Shown here piece by piece: positions 16,425 to 24,303 of a stretch of DNA of 43,993 nt. Origin of the DNA: Streptomyces boluensis (GTDB lineage: Bacteria > Actinomycetota > Actinomycetes > Streptomycetales > Streptomycetaceae). The stretch is from contig NZ_JAAAHS010000018.1 in the NCBI RefSeq assembly GCF_009908195.1, positions 1-43,993 on the forward strand, written 5' to 3'. Position numbers and translations under genes: made by a program. The stretch's first letter is position 1. Each line of letters opens with the position of its first letter. The notes beneath the pieces are model-generated. The model had not been told where the DNA came from. It ran no database searches and was given only the letters and a program-made list of their open reading frames with translations.

Positions 16425-17414
16425 TCAGGCCGTCTCGCCGGTCGCCAGGGCGATGCCCAGCGGGGTGCGCTCGTACAGGACCTGGTGGCCCTGGCGCCGG
16501 GAGGTGAGGAGGCCCGCCCCGCGCAGCGCCGACAGGTGTGCGGAGACCGAGGACGGGGCGAGGCCGAGGCGGTGGGCGAGGGCCGTCGTGGCGGCCGGTT
16601 CGGTGAGCGCGCACAGCACGTCGGCGCGGGCCCGGCCGAGCAGGCGGGCCAGTGCGTCCGGGGTGCGGTCCGCGGGCTCCGTCCAGAGTCCGCCGATGCC
16701 ACGTGCCGGGTAGATCACGGCGGGCTGCCAGGGCTCGTCGTACCCGCCGACCGTCTCCGGCCAGGTGAAGACGGACGGCATCAGGACGACGCCGCTGCCG
16801 TCCAGGACGCGGGAGTGGTCGCCCCAGGTGTTCGTGATCGTCAGCGTGGAGTCCGCCCAGCTCAGCCGGGGGCTCAACTCGCCGAGCAGGCGCCCGAACC
16901 CGACCTGGGCGAGGCGCCGCGAGTGGTACGCGACATCGGCCTCCAGGAGCGCGCGCAGCCGTGGCCAGTCCGGCTCGACCAGGGCCCGCCAGGCGCGGTC
17001 GATCAGCTCGGCCAGCTCCCGCACGGCACGTTCCGGGTCCGCCAGCATCGCCCTGCCCCGCGCCGATTCGAGGCCGCCCGGCTGGTCCGCGAGCGACTTG
17101 GCGATGTCCCGCCGGGCCACCTCCGGATCGGTGGCCCGCACCCCGGCCAGCTCCTCCTCGAACGACGCGGTCGGGCCGAGCGGCGGCGGGCAGAGCAGGT
17201 CGGCACCGTGCCCGTGCTGCGGCATGAGCAGCCACAGCGGCGCGAGGTCGAGACCGGCCGCCGCCCGCCGGGTACGGCGCAGCCAGGGCAGGTGGTAGCC
17301 GTGGTGCTCGGGGCGGGCGAGGGTGCGTACCGCCTGCTGCGTCTCCCACAGCGGGGAGAGCGCGAAGCGGCAGCGCAGCAGATCGCTCTCGCCGAACCGC
17401 AGCCGCAGCGCCAT
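16425..17414 (-). CDS. DUF5937/ArsR-like winged-helix regulator
   Basis: A 329-residue protein. About 250 residues (MALRLRFGESDLLRCRFALS onward) match the DUF5937 type. They are followed by a C-terminal ArsR-like HTH: ARADVLCALTEPAATTALAHR and LAPSSVSAHLSALRGAGLLT with wing SRRQGHQVLYERT. The ATG at 17414 has a GGGGAG ribosome site. It is divergent from the MFS gene at 17493, with only 78 bp between. That arrangement is typical of a local repressor controlling the exporter and itself. Confidence 0.85.
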   Translation of the reverse strand: MALRLRFGESDLLRCRFALSPLWETQQAVRTLARPEHHGYHLPWLRRTRRAAAGLDLAPLWLLMPQHGHGADLLCPPPLGPTASFEEELAGVRATDPEVARRDIAKSLADQPGGLESARGRAMLADPERAVRELAELIDRAWRALVEPDWPRLRALLEADVAYHSRRLAQVGFGRLLGELSPRLSWADSTLTITNTWGDHSRVLDGSGVVLMPSVFTWPETVGGYDEPWQPAVIYPARGIGGLWTEPADRTPDALARLLGRARADVLCALTEPAATTALAHRLGLAPSSVSAHLSALRGAGLLTSRRQGHQVLYERTPLGIALATGETA

Positions 17415-17492
17415 CGCTCTCCCCTCAACCGCCGGATTCGGTGTGAGCCGAAAGTCTGGAGGGGCGGCCGGGTCGGCGGCAACCTGCTGCGC
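17415..17492. promoter_or_regulatory. divergent regulator/exporter promoter
   Basis: 78 bp between the DUF5937 regulator and the MFS gene. ATTCGG and CCGAAA around 17441-17455 form a short inverted repeat (TTCGG-N9-CCGAA) that could be the shared operator. The call rests on position. Confidence 0.35.
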
Positions 17493-18761
17493 ATGTCCTC
17501 GCCAACCGCCGGTCCCGGCCGCCGCCCCCGCTATGCCGCCGTGTTCGCCGTACCGGAGTTCCGTGCCGTGTTCGCGGCGCATCTGCTTTCGCTGCTCGGG
17601 GTGGTGGTGAGCGAGCTCGCGCTGACCGTGCTCGTCTACGACCTCACCGGTTCCCCGCTGCTCAGCGCCCTCACCTTCGCCCTCGGCTTCCTGCCGTACC
17701 TCGTGGGCGGCACCCTCTTCGCCGCCGTCGCCGACCGCTACCCGGCCCGGCGCGTGCTCGTCGGCTGCGATCTGGTCTGCGCCGCCTGCGTGGCCGTCAT
17801 GGTGCTGCCCGGCACACCGGTCGGCTGGCTGCTCGCGCTGCGCTGTGCGGTGGCCGCGGTCGCGCCGGTGTTCACGGGTACGCGGATGGCGGCGCTCACC
17901 GACATCCTCGGCGAGGGCGAACTGTTCGTCCTGGGGCGCTCGTTGCTGCGGATCGTCTCGCAGAGCGCGCTGCTCGCCGGGTTCGGTGCCGGTGGTGTGC
18001 TGCTCGCCGCGGTGTCGCCGCGCGGCGCCATCGCCGTCACGCTCGGCACGTTCCTCTGCTCCGCCGCGCTGCTCCGCTTCGGCACCGCGCACCGGCCCGC
18101 GCGGGCCGGCTCCGGTGGCGGCGGTCTGCCGCGCGAGTCGATGGCCGCGGCCCGCCGGGTCTTCGGCGACCGGCGGCTGCGTGCGCTGATGCTGCTGTTC
18201 TGGGTGCCGGCCGGTTTCGTCGTCGCCCCCGAGGCGCTGGCCGCGCCCTACGCCGAGCGGATCGGCGCCGGGCCTGTCGCGCTCGGGCTGCTGATGTGCG
18301 CGATGCCCGTCGGCCATATCGCCGCCGAGCTGTACGCGGGCGCCCGCCTCACCCCGTACACCCGCGCCCGGCTCGTCCTGCCGCTCGGCGGCGCCGGACT
18401 CCTGCCGCTGCTCGGGTACGCGAGCACGCCGGGCGTAGCCCTCACCGCGACGCTGCTGCTGCTCGCCGGTGCGGCGGGCGCGTACGTGATGGGGCTCGAC
18501 CAGTGGTTCGTGGAGGCGGTGCCCGAGGACCTCAAGGGCAGCGCCATGACCCTGATGACGGCCGGGCTCATGACGGTCCAGGGCGTCGGCATGGCGCTCG
18601 CCGGGCTCGCCGCCGAGTTCTTCCCGGTGGCGTACGTGGTGGCCGGGGCCGGTGTGCTCGGCACGCTCTGCGCGCTCGCCCTGGTCGTCGAAGTGCGGCG
18701 CGGGCGGAGGCCGTCGACCGTACCGCGAGACGGGGCTGACCAGCATGTGACCGCCCGGTAA
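17493..18761 (+). CDS. MFS exporter (12 TM)
   Basis: A 422-residue major facilitator. The N-terminus FAVPEFRAVFAAHLLSLLG is typical of EntS/macrolide-efflux-like MFS proteins. Motif A is FAAVADRYPARRVLVG. About 12 hydrophobic segments are visible, with a basic tail. The start ATG at 17493 fits the divergent arrangement; the long in-frame stretch upstream is antisense to the regulator gene and not coding. Substrate unknown. The MarR gene at 18772 follows after 10 bp. Confidence 0.87.
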   Translation: MSSPTAGPGRRPRYAAVFAVPEFRAVFAAHLLSLLGVVVSELALTVLVYDLTGSPLLSALTFALGFLPYLVGGTLFAAVADRYPARRVLVGCDLVCAACVAVMVLPGTPVGWLLALRCAVAAVAPVFTGTRMAALTDILGEGELFVLGRSLLRIVSQSALLAGFGAGGVLLAAVSPRGAIAVTLGTFLCSAALLRFGTAHRPARAGSGGGGLPRESMAAARRVFGDRRLRALMLLFWVPAGFVVAPEALAAPYAERIGAGPVALGLLMCAMPVGHIAAELYAGARLTPYTRARLVLPLGGAGLLPLLGYASTPGVALTATLLLLAGAAGAYVMGLDQWFVEAVPEDLKGSAMTLMTAGLMTVQGVGMALAGLAAEFFPVAYVVAGAGVLGTLCALALVVEVRRGRRPSTVPRDGADQHVTAR

Positions 18762-18771
18762 GGTCGGGTGC

Positions 18772-19281
18772 GTGCCGAAGCCGCTCAGTCTCTCCTTCGA
18801 CCCCATCGCGCGAGCCGATGAACTCTGGAAGCAGCGCTGGGGATCCGTGCCGTCCATGGGCGCGATCACCTCGATCATGCGCGCCCATCAGATCCTCCTC
18901 GCCGAGGTCGACGCGGTCGTCAAGCCGTACGGACTCACCTTCGCGCGGTACGAGGCGCTGGTGCTGCTCACCTTCTCCAAGGCGGGCGAGCTGCCGATGT
19001 CGAAGATCGGCGAGCGCCTTATGGTGCACCCCACCTCCGTGACGAACACCGTGGACCGCCTGGTCCGCTCCGGCCTCGTCGACAAACGACCCAACCCCAA
19101 CGACGGCCGCGGCACCCTCGCCTCCATCACCGACAAGGGCCGCGAGGTGGTCGACGCGGCCACCCGCGACCTGATGGCGATGGACTTCGGGCTCGGTACG
19201 TACGACGCGGAGGAGTGCGCGGAGATCTTCGCGATGCTGCGGCCGCTGCGGGTCGCGGCGCGGGACTTCGAGGACAGCTGA
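18772..19281 (+). CDS. MarR-family regulator
   Basis: A 169-residue winged-helix protein. Dimerisation helices are around PSMGAITSIMRAHQILLAEV. The DNA-binding region is LTFARYEALVLLTFSKAG, MSKIGERLMVHPTSVTNTVD and RLVRSGLVDKRPNPNDGRGT; the wing has the DGRG turn. The GTG at 18772 is the only sensible start. It is followed 78 bp later by a DUF3817 gene. From memory the S. coelicolor MarR-DUF3817-icmA order is the same except for the operon inserted here at 19.7-25.4 kb. Confidence 0.88.
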   Translation: MPKPLSLSFDPIARADELWKQRWGSVPSMGAITSIMRAHQILLAEVDAVVKPYGLTFARYEALVLLTFSKAGELPMSKIGERLMVHPTSVTNTVDRLVRSGLVDKRPNPNDGRGTLASITDKGREVVDAATRDLMAMDFGLGTYDAEECAEIFAMLRPLRVAARDFEDS

Positions 19282-19359
19282 GCCCCCTGCTGAGCCCCCG
19301 TACCCGCCTGCACGGGGTCGGCTGAAGATCGCGCAAAACGGGCGGTTACGCTCGTACGC

Positions 19360-19698
19360 ATGAAGCGATCCGTGCTGACCCGCTACCGCGCCCTGGCCTA
19401 CATCACCGGTGTCCTCCTGGTCCTGCTGACCCTCGGCATGATCGGCAAGTACGCCCTGGGCCTGGACGGGGCCGCGGACTTCACGAAGGTCGTCAGCATC
19501 GCGCACGGCTGGCTGTACGTCGTGTACCTGGTCTTCGCCTTCGACCTCGGCTCCAAGGCGAAGTGGCCGGTCGGCAAGCAGCTGTGGGTGCTGATCGCGG
19601 GCACCATCCCGACGGCCGCGTTCTTCGTCGAGCGCAAGATCTCCGCCGAGCTCGCCGACAAGGTGACCGACCCGGCGCCCGGAGCCGTCAAGGCGTAA
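19360..19698 (+). CDS. DUF3817 small membrane protein (second copy)
   Basis: A 112-residue membrane protein, paralogous to 5451-5795. Hydrophobic segments are LAYITGVLLVLLTLGMIG, IAHGWLYVVYLVFAFDLG and LWVLIAGTIPTAAFFVERK. The conserved H-G-W-L-Y-V-V-Y and P-T-A-A-F-F-V-E-R-K match DUF3817. The ATG at 19360 lacks a strong Shine-Dalgarno site; TTACGCTCGTACGC just upstream may include a -10, giving a leaderless mRNA. A strong hairpin follows the stop. Function unknown. Confidence 0.88.
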   Translation: MKRSVLTRYRALAYITGVLLVLLTLGMIGKYALGLDGAADFTKVVSIAHGWLYVVYLVFAFDLGSKAKWPVGKQLWVLIAGTIPTAAFFVERKISAELADKVTDPAPGAVKA

Positions 19699-19716
19699 CA
19701 GCCACCCCGAAGTTGA

Positions 19717-19749
19717 GACGCGCACGTCCGCATCGCGGACTTGCGCGTC
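19717..19749 (+). terminator. hairpin terminator after DUF3817
   Basis: GACGCGCA-x-GTCCGC pairs with GCGGAC-TT-GCGCGTC, followed by TTCTGCTTTG. It isolates the DUF3817 unit from the promoter that starts immediately downstream. Confidence 0.75.
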
Positions 19750-19756
19750 TTCTGCT

Positions 19757-19795
19757 TTGACACCGGATGTGACGGCCATCTACTTTCGCCGTCAC
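19757..19795 (+). promoter_or_regulatory. strong promoter with inverted repeat around the -10
   Basis: TTGACA (19757-19762), an 18-bp spacer and TACTTT (19781-19786) form a near-consensus housekeeping-sigma promoter, rare in this window. GTGACGGC (19769-19776) and GCCGTCAC (19788-19795) form perfect 8-bp arms flanking the -10. This suits a repressor operator, and the right arm would be at the RNA 5' end. Transcription would start near 19793. Confidence 0.65.
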
Positions 19796-19832
19796 CGAGG
19801 GCGAACGAGCGATCGAGGGCGGGGGGAGAGGC

Positions 19833-19910
19833 ATGCGCACCGCACGGCTGCTGCACCTCACCGCGCGCCGCTACCTCGATCTGCGGCGGAGCACCAGCAC
19901 CGGCTGTTGA
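19833..19910 (+). CDS. 25-residue Cys-ending leader peptide
   Basis: A small ORF, ATG to TGA, encoding MRTARLLHLTARRYLDLRRS followed by TSTGC. A very strong ribosome site (GGGGGGAG) precedes it at about 19821-19828. The R-R-x-x-D-L-x-R-x-S-x-x-x-C ending matches the actinobacterial 'putative leader peptide' family, often found before sulfur-assimilation genes. Short Cys-coding leaders in mycobacteria act as cysteine-responsive attenuators. It lies 40 nt after the predicted transcription start and 55 nt before the binding-protein gene. A C-rich stretch (19915-19953) follows, suitable for Rho loading. Its regulatory role here is inferred. Confidence 0.72.
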   Translation: MRTARLLHLTARRYLDLRRSTSTGC

Positions 19911-19965
19911 GCGACCAGCTCCAGCCGCTGTCCCCTCCGTCACCCCGCATCCCAGGGATGTCCCC

Positions 19966-21378
19966 ATGCCCTCCGCGCATCCGCCGCGGCGCGCCCTGCT
20001 CCGCTTCGGCGCGGCCGCGTCCGCCGCAGTGTCCGGCTCCGCGCTGCTCACCGCCTGCGGCTCCGGTCCTGACTCCGGCTCCGGCAAGGTCGTGCCGTTC
20101 TACACGACCGAGTCCGACCCGAAGTCGCTCGCGTTCTACCGCTCCGTGATCCGTGAGTTCGAGCGTGAACACCCGGGCGTCACCGTCAAGTTGACGCTCT
20201 ACTCGGACGAGAACCAGCTCCAGTACCTGCAGTCCGCGATGCAGACCGGCACCGACATCGGGGTGTTCGCGCCGCCCGCGTCGAACATCCTCGACTGGGC
20301 CGTGAAGGGCTATCTGCTGCCGCTGACCGGCATGATCGAGGAGGTCGGCGAGGACGACTTCCTGCCGGGCAGCCGCATCACGTACCGCGGCGAGGACTAC
20401 GCGATGCCCTTCCAGGCCAACGCCTCCGTCCTCTATTACCGCAAGGACCTGCTCGACAGGGCGGGCATCGCGCCCCCGGAGACATACGAGCAATTCCTCG
20501 GCGCCGTACGGGAGTTGCACGGCCAGGGCGGCATCGACGGGATCTCCTCCGGCGCCGGCAACACCCCCGGCATGACCACCCAGTTCCTCGCCCCGTACGT
20601 GTACCAGTCCGGCTGGGACTACTACGGGGCCGACGGCCGGGTGCTTTTCGGCGAGGACGAGGTGCTCGACGGGGTGAAGCGGCACGTCGCGATCATGCGG
20701 TACGGGCGCAAGGGCATGTTCAACACCAACTACCCGGACCTGATGAACACCTACATATCCGGGCGGGCCGCCTTCGCCACCATGGCCGGGCGGCTCGGGG
20801 TGAACCTCGCCGCGCAGAACCCGAAGGTCGCCGAGGTGACCGGAGTGCTCCCGGTGCCCGCGGGCCCGTTCCGCACCGGGCGGCTCGCGTACGGCGGCAA
20901 GAACCAGTACAGCGTCTTCGCCCGCACCGCGCACCGCCGCGAGGCCACCGCCTTCCTCAAGGCGCTCACCACCGGCACCAACGCCCTGAAGTTCGCGCTC
21001 ACCGTGCCAGGACACCTCGTACCGCCGCTGAAGTCGGTCAAGGACCGACTGCGCGCCGGAATCGGGGAGTCCGACGACCCGTACCTCGTCAGGCACGGCG
21101 ACTGGGTGCGCACCATCCTCGATCTCGTACCGGACGCGATGAGCCCCGACATGGCCATGGGGTCCGTGGTGAACGGGCGGTACGCGGGCAGGCAGGCGCG
21201 GCCGTGCCCCTGGGCCGGGAAGGCGTGGGCGCCACCGCCCGCGGACGCCGTGATGGTGCAGTCGATCCTGCTGCGCGGCGAGGACCCGGAGCGGGCCTGG
21301 CGCCGGGCCGTGGACCAGCTGGAGTGGGCCGGACGTGACTGGCGGGCCGCCAACCCGAAGTGGAGGGCGGACGCGTGA
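19966..21378 (+). CDS. ABC importer solute-binding lipoprotein (family 1)
   Basis: A 470-residue extracellular binding protein. Twin Arg (PPRRALLRFGAAAS) and lipobox LLTAC indicate Tat export and lipid anchoring. The body has the family 1 pattern: FYRSVIREFEREHPGVTVKL, PFQANASVLYYRKDLLDRAG, YISGRAAFATMAGRLG and GGKNQYSVFARTAHRREATAF. Such proteins usually bind sugars, but the ligand cannot be read. The ATG at 19966 has AGGGA at 19953-19957. It is the first gene of a five-gene operon and ends in a GTGA overlap with the permease. Confidence 0.9.
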   Translation: MPSAHPPRRALLRFGAAASAAVSGSALLTACGSGPDSGSGKVVPFYTTESDPKSLAFYRSVIREFEREHPGVTVKLTLYSDENQLQYLQSAMQTGTDIGVFAPPASNILDWAVKGYLLPLTGMIEEVGEDDFLPGSRITYRGEDYAMPFQANASVLYYRKDLLDRAGIAPPETYEQFLGAVRELHGQGGIDGISSGAGNTPGMTTQFLAPYVYQSGWDYYGADGRVLFGEDEVLDGVKRHVAIMRYGRKGMFNTNYPDLMNTYISGRAAFATMAGRLGVNLAAQNPKVAEVTGVLPVPAGPFRTGRLAYGGKNQYSVFARTAHRREATAFLKALTTGTNALKFALTVPGHLVPPLKSVKDRLRAGIGESDDPYLVRHGDWVRTILDLVPDAMSPDMAMGSVVNGRYAGRQARPCPWAGKAWAPPPADAVMVQSILLRGEDPERAWRRAVDQLEWAGRDWRAANPKWRADA

Positions 21379-22205
21379 GACTCCGGAACTTCCGCAGAGC
21401 ACCCCTGTACCTGTGCCTGGCGCTTGTCGTGGCCGTCGCCGATCTGCCGCTGCTGTGGATCGTGCTGACCGCGCTCAAGCCCGACGCGGAGATCATCGCG
21501 TACCCGCCGAGCTTCTGGCCGGGCGAGCTGACCTTCGACAACTTCCGCACCCTGTTCGAGATCTCGCAGTTCAGCGCCTATCTGCGGAACTCGCTGCTCG
21601 TCTCCGTGGGTGCGACCGCGCTCACCGTGCTGCTCGGGGTGTGCGCCGCGTACGCCCTCGTCCGGTTCCGCATCCCGGGCCTGCGGTGGGTCGGGGAGCT
21701 GTCGCTGTTCGCGTACCTGGTGCCGCCGATCCTGGTGCTCGTTCCGGTCGCGCAGGTCGTCGCCAGATTCGGTCTGGCGAACAACCTCGGCGCGCTCGTC
21801 GTCCTCTACACCGCGACGCTGCTCCCGTTCGCGCTCTGGACCCTGCGCTCCTACTTCCACGGGCTGACCGTCGAGTTGGAGGAGGCCGCCATGGTGGACG
21901 GCTGCACCCGGTTCGGGGCGTTCGTGCGGGTGGTGCTGCCGCAGGCCGTGCCCGGGGTGATCGCCACCTCCGTGTTCACGTTCAACGCGGCGTGGAGCGA
22001 GTACCTGTTCGCCTCGACGCTGCTCGCCGACCCGGAGAAGTTCACGGTCAGCCAGGGCCTCTCGCTCCTGATGGACCAGACGAGCGTCTACTCCTGGGGC
22101 GTGCTCATGGCCGCCGCGCTCGTCATCGTCACCCCGGTGCTCGTGCTGTTCGTCCTCGTACAGAAATTCCTCGTCGGCGGTGTCGGACAGGGGGCCGTGA
22201 AGTGA
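21375..22205 (+). CDS. ABC importer permease, MalG-like
   Basis: A 276-residue inner-membrane permease with about six TM segments. The EAA loop LEEAAMVDGCTRFGAFVRVVLP contacts the ATPase. The MalG-type N-terminus ends in TALKPDAEIIAYPPSFWP. The GTG at 21375 overlaps the binding-protein stop, with GGAGGGCGG just upstream. The MalG-like gene precedes the MalF-like one, the reverse of the common order. No ATPase gene is in the operon; a shared MsiK-type ATPase is the likely partner. Confidence 0.9.
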   Translation: MRLRNFRRAPLYLCLALVVAVADLPLLWIVLTALKPDAEIIAYPPSFWPGELTFDNFRTLFEISQFSAYLRNSLLVSVGATALTVLLGVCAAYALVRFRIPGLRWVGELSLFAYLVPPILVLVPVAQVVARFGLANNLGALVVLYTATLLPFALWTLRSYFHGLTVELEEAAMVDGCTRFGAFVRVVLPQAVPGVIATSVFTFNAAWSEYLFASTLLADPEKFTVSQGLSLLMDQTSVYSWGVLMAAALVIVTPVLVLFVLVQKFLVGGVGQGAVK

Positions 22206-22231
22206 CCAGCAGTGAAGTGACCAGCCGTGAA
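22202..22231 (+). repeat. 15-bp tandem duplication at a start codon
   Basis: GTGACCAGCAGTGAA is followed directly by GTGACCAGCCGTGAA and then GTGACC. The unit begins with the permease start codon and encodes TSSEV/TSREV. It looks like a recent slippage duplication that multiplies start codons. Confidence 0.8.
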
Positions 22232-23176
22232 GTGACCGCAACGACTCAAGTGCGGCCTCCCGCAAGGAAGTCGGTCCCTGCGAAGAAGGTGCGGCGCGGG
22301 TTCTCCGACCGGGCGCTCGGCACCCTGATGCTGCTGCCCGCGCTGCTCCTGCTCCTCGTCTTCGCCGTCTACCCGTTCCTCGCCTCGGTCTTCGACAGCT
22401 TCTTCCGTATCGACTTCCTCACCCGCGAGCACACCTTCCTCGGCCCCGACAACTACCGGCGCCTCTGGGAGGACCCGGCGGTGCGCGGCGCGTTCGGGCG
22501 CAGCGTGCTGTGGGTCGCGGCCAACGTCGTCATCCAGGCCGTGCTCGGCGTCGCCGTGGCGCTGCTGCTCAACGCCGGTCTGCGCGGCCAGAGCCTCGCG
22601 CGCGGCCTGGTCCTCTTCCCGTACGTGGTGCCCGCGGTGGTGGCGGCGCTCGTCTTCCGGTTCCTGTTCAACGACACATCCGGAGTGGCCGGTTACGCGC
22701 TGCGCGAGCTCGGCCTGTCGGAGTCGCTCGCCAACCCCTTCGCGGACCCGGCGACGGTGCTCGGCGCGCTCGTCGCCGTCAACTGCTGGAAGTACGTGCC
22801 GTTCGTCGTCATCGTCGTCCTGGCCCGCCTGCAGACCCTGCCGGGCGAGCTGAAGGAGGCCGCGTCGCTCGACGGGGCAGGCCGGTTCGGGATCTTCCGG
22901 CACGTCACCCTGCCGTGGATCGCGCCCGCCCTGATCGTCGCGATGCTGATGCGCACCATCTGGACCGCGTACGACTTCGACCTGCCGTATCTCCTCGCGG
23001 CGGGCGGGCCGATGGACTCCTCCACCACCGTCCCCCTCGCCATTCGCAAGCTCGCCTTCGCCGACCAGGACCTGGGCCTCGCCTCCGCGCTCGCGGTGTG
23101 CGTGGCGATCCTGCTCGTCGCGGGCGCGCGGCTGTACCTGCGCGCGTACAGGTCAAGCGAGAGCGCGCTGTCGTGA
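22202..23176 (+). CDS. ABC importer permease, MalF-like
   Basis: A 324-residue permease with about six TM segments, FRRALxx-free N-terminus and EAA loop LKEAASLDGAGRFGIFRHVTLP. The GTG at 22202 overlaps the previous stop (GTGA). Two more in-frame GTG codons follow at 22217 and 22232 because a 15-bp unit is duplicated, so the true start is uncertain by 10 residues. The membrane region begins at LMLLPALLLLLVFAVYPFLA. It couples to the next gene by another GTGA or by a start 59 bp on. Confidence 0.9.
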   Translation: MTSSEVTSREVTATTQVRPPARKSVPAKKVRRGFSDRALGTLMLLPALLLLLVFAVYPFLASVFDSFFRIDFLTREHTFLGPDNYRRLWEDPAVRGAFGRSVLWVAANVVIQAVLGVAVALLLNAGLRGQSLARGLVLFPYVVPAVVAALVFRFLFNDTSGVAGYALRELGLSESLANPFADPATVLGALVAVNCWKYVPFVVIVVLARLQTLPGELKEAASLDGAGRFGIFRHVTLPWIAPALIVAMLMRTIWTAYDFDLPYLLAAGGPMDSSTTVPLAIRKLAFADQDLGLASALAVCVAILLVAGARLYLRAYRSSESALS

Positions 23177-23235
23177 ACCCCCGGCAGCCGTACGAGAGTT
23201 ACGAGAGTGACGAGCTCCACGAGAAAGGCCCCGCC

Positions 23236-24303
23236 GTGCCCTCCGTGTCCCACGATGTGATCGACAGCGTCACCGGCGCGCCCGATGCCGTACGTGCCCT
23301 GCGGGGTGCGCGCGACAAGGCGTACGCCCATACGCAGGCCGCGCATGACGTGCTGCTCGCCGCCAGCTCCGGTCTGTCGCGCGCCGCGCGGTCCGAACTG
23401 GCGGCCCATGTAGCGGAGTTGGAAGGTGCGCCCGCGCTCGCCGCGCACTACCGGGGCCTGCGCGCCGGTGGCGCGCTCCCCACGGGCTTCGACGCGCTGC
23501 GCGCGCACGCCCGCCGCCTCGTCCTCGCCCCGTCCTCCGCCGGGCCCGAGCACATCGCGGAACTGGCCGCGGCCGGGTTCGCACCCCGCGACATCGTCTC
23601 CGCCTCCCAGCTGGCCGCCTTCGTCACGTACCAGACGCGGCTCGCGGCCGGCCTGCGCGCGCTCGCCGGGCTCGCGGCGGAGAGCGGCGAGTTGCCCGCG
23701 TACGAAGTACCGGTCCTGGAGCGGGAGTTCACGCTCGGCACGCTCGACTGGGACGCCTGGGTGGAGACCCTGCGCCTCGAAGACGGGACGCCCGAGCAGC
23801 TCGCCGTCCTGGAGGAGTCGCTGCCGACCGCGAAGACCTCGGCGTACTACCTGGCGCTCGTCCACGACGTCGAGGCGCTGCGCGAGCGGTCCCGGCTCTA
23901 CAACGCGATCATGTACGCGCCGCGCGGCCTCGACCGGCGCGACCGCGAGATCGCCGCGCTCGCCGTGTCCCGCGTCAACGGCTGTGTGTACTGCGCCTCG
24001 GTGCACGCCCGCCGCTTCGCCCAGCTCAACAAGGACGCCGGGCCGGCCGAGGCGATCCTCGGCGGCGACCTGCGCGGCGACACACCGCGCCGCCAGGCGA
24101 TCGTCGACTTCGCGGTGGCCCTCACCGCACGCACCGGCCGGCCGCTGCCCGTACGGGAGTTGCGGGAGGTGGCAGGCCTCGACGACACCGAGATCCTCGA
24201 CCTGATCCATGTTGTGGCCGTGTTCGCCTGGGCCAACCGTCTGATGCTGACCCTGGGCGCACCCGCCCCGGCACCCGAGGAACGCGAGGAGTACGTCGCT
24301 TGA
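23236..24303 (+). CDS. fused CMD-domain / AhpD-like peroxidase-related protein
   Basis: 355 residues in two halves. Residues 1-150 begin SHDVIDSVTG and resemble the CMD protein family I know as Avi_7170. Residues 165-345 resemble the alkylhydroperoxidase-related Avi_7169 family: FTLGTLDWDAWVETLRLEDG, TPEQLAVLEE, the redox-type C250-x2-C253-x3-H257 in VNGCVYCASVHARR, and VFAWANRLMLTLGAP. These two families are normally separate neighbouring genes; here they are one chain. The GTG at 23236 has GAAAGG at 23223-23228. GTG at 23173, overlapping the permease stop, would add 21 repetitive residues. The substrate is unknown. Confidence 0.82.
   Translation: MPSVSHDVIDSVTGAPDAVRALRGARDKAYAHTQAAHDVLLAASSGLSRAARSELAAHVAELEGAPALAAHYRGLRAGGALPTGFDALRAHARRLVLAPSSAGPEHIAELAAAGFAPRDIVSASQLAAFVTYQTRLAAGLRALAGLAAESGELPAYEVPVLEREFTLGTLDWDAWVETLRLEDGTPEQLAVLEESLPTAKTSAYYLALVHDVEALRERSRLYNAIMYAPRGLDRRDREIAALAVSRVNGCVYCASVHARRFAQLNKDAGPAEAILGGDLRGDTPRRQAIVDFAVALTARTGRPLPVRELREVAGLDDTEILDLIHVVAVFAWANRLMLTLGAPAPAPEEREEYVA

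Noticed and set aside
16248..17492. N-terminal extension of the MFS protein at 17493
   Set aside because: It runs antisense across the regulator gene and has no membrane or domain pattern.
22510..23172. In-frame extension of the CMD fusion upstream through the permease gene
   Set aside because: This frame within the permease gene is Arg/Gly-rich shadow sequence; family homology begins only at SHDVIDSVTG.
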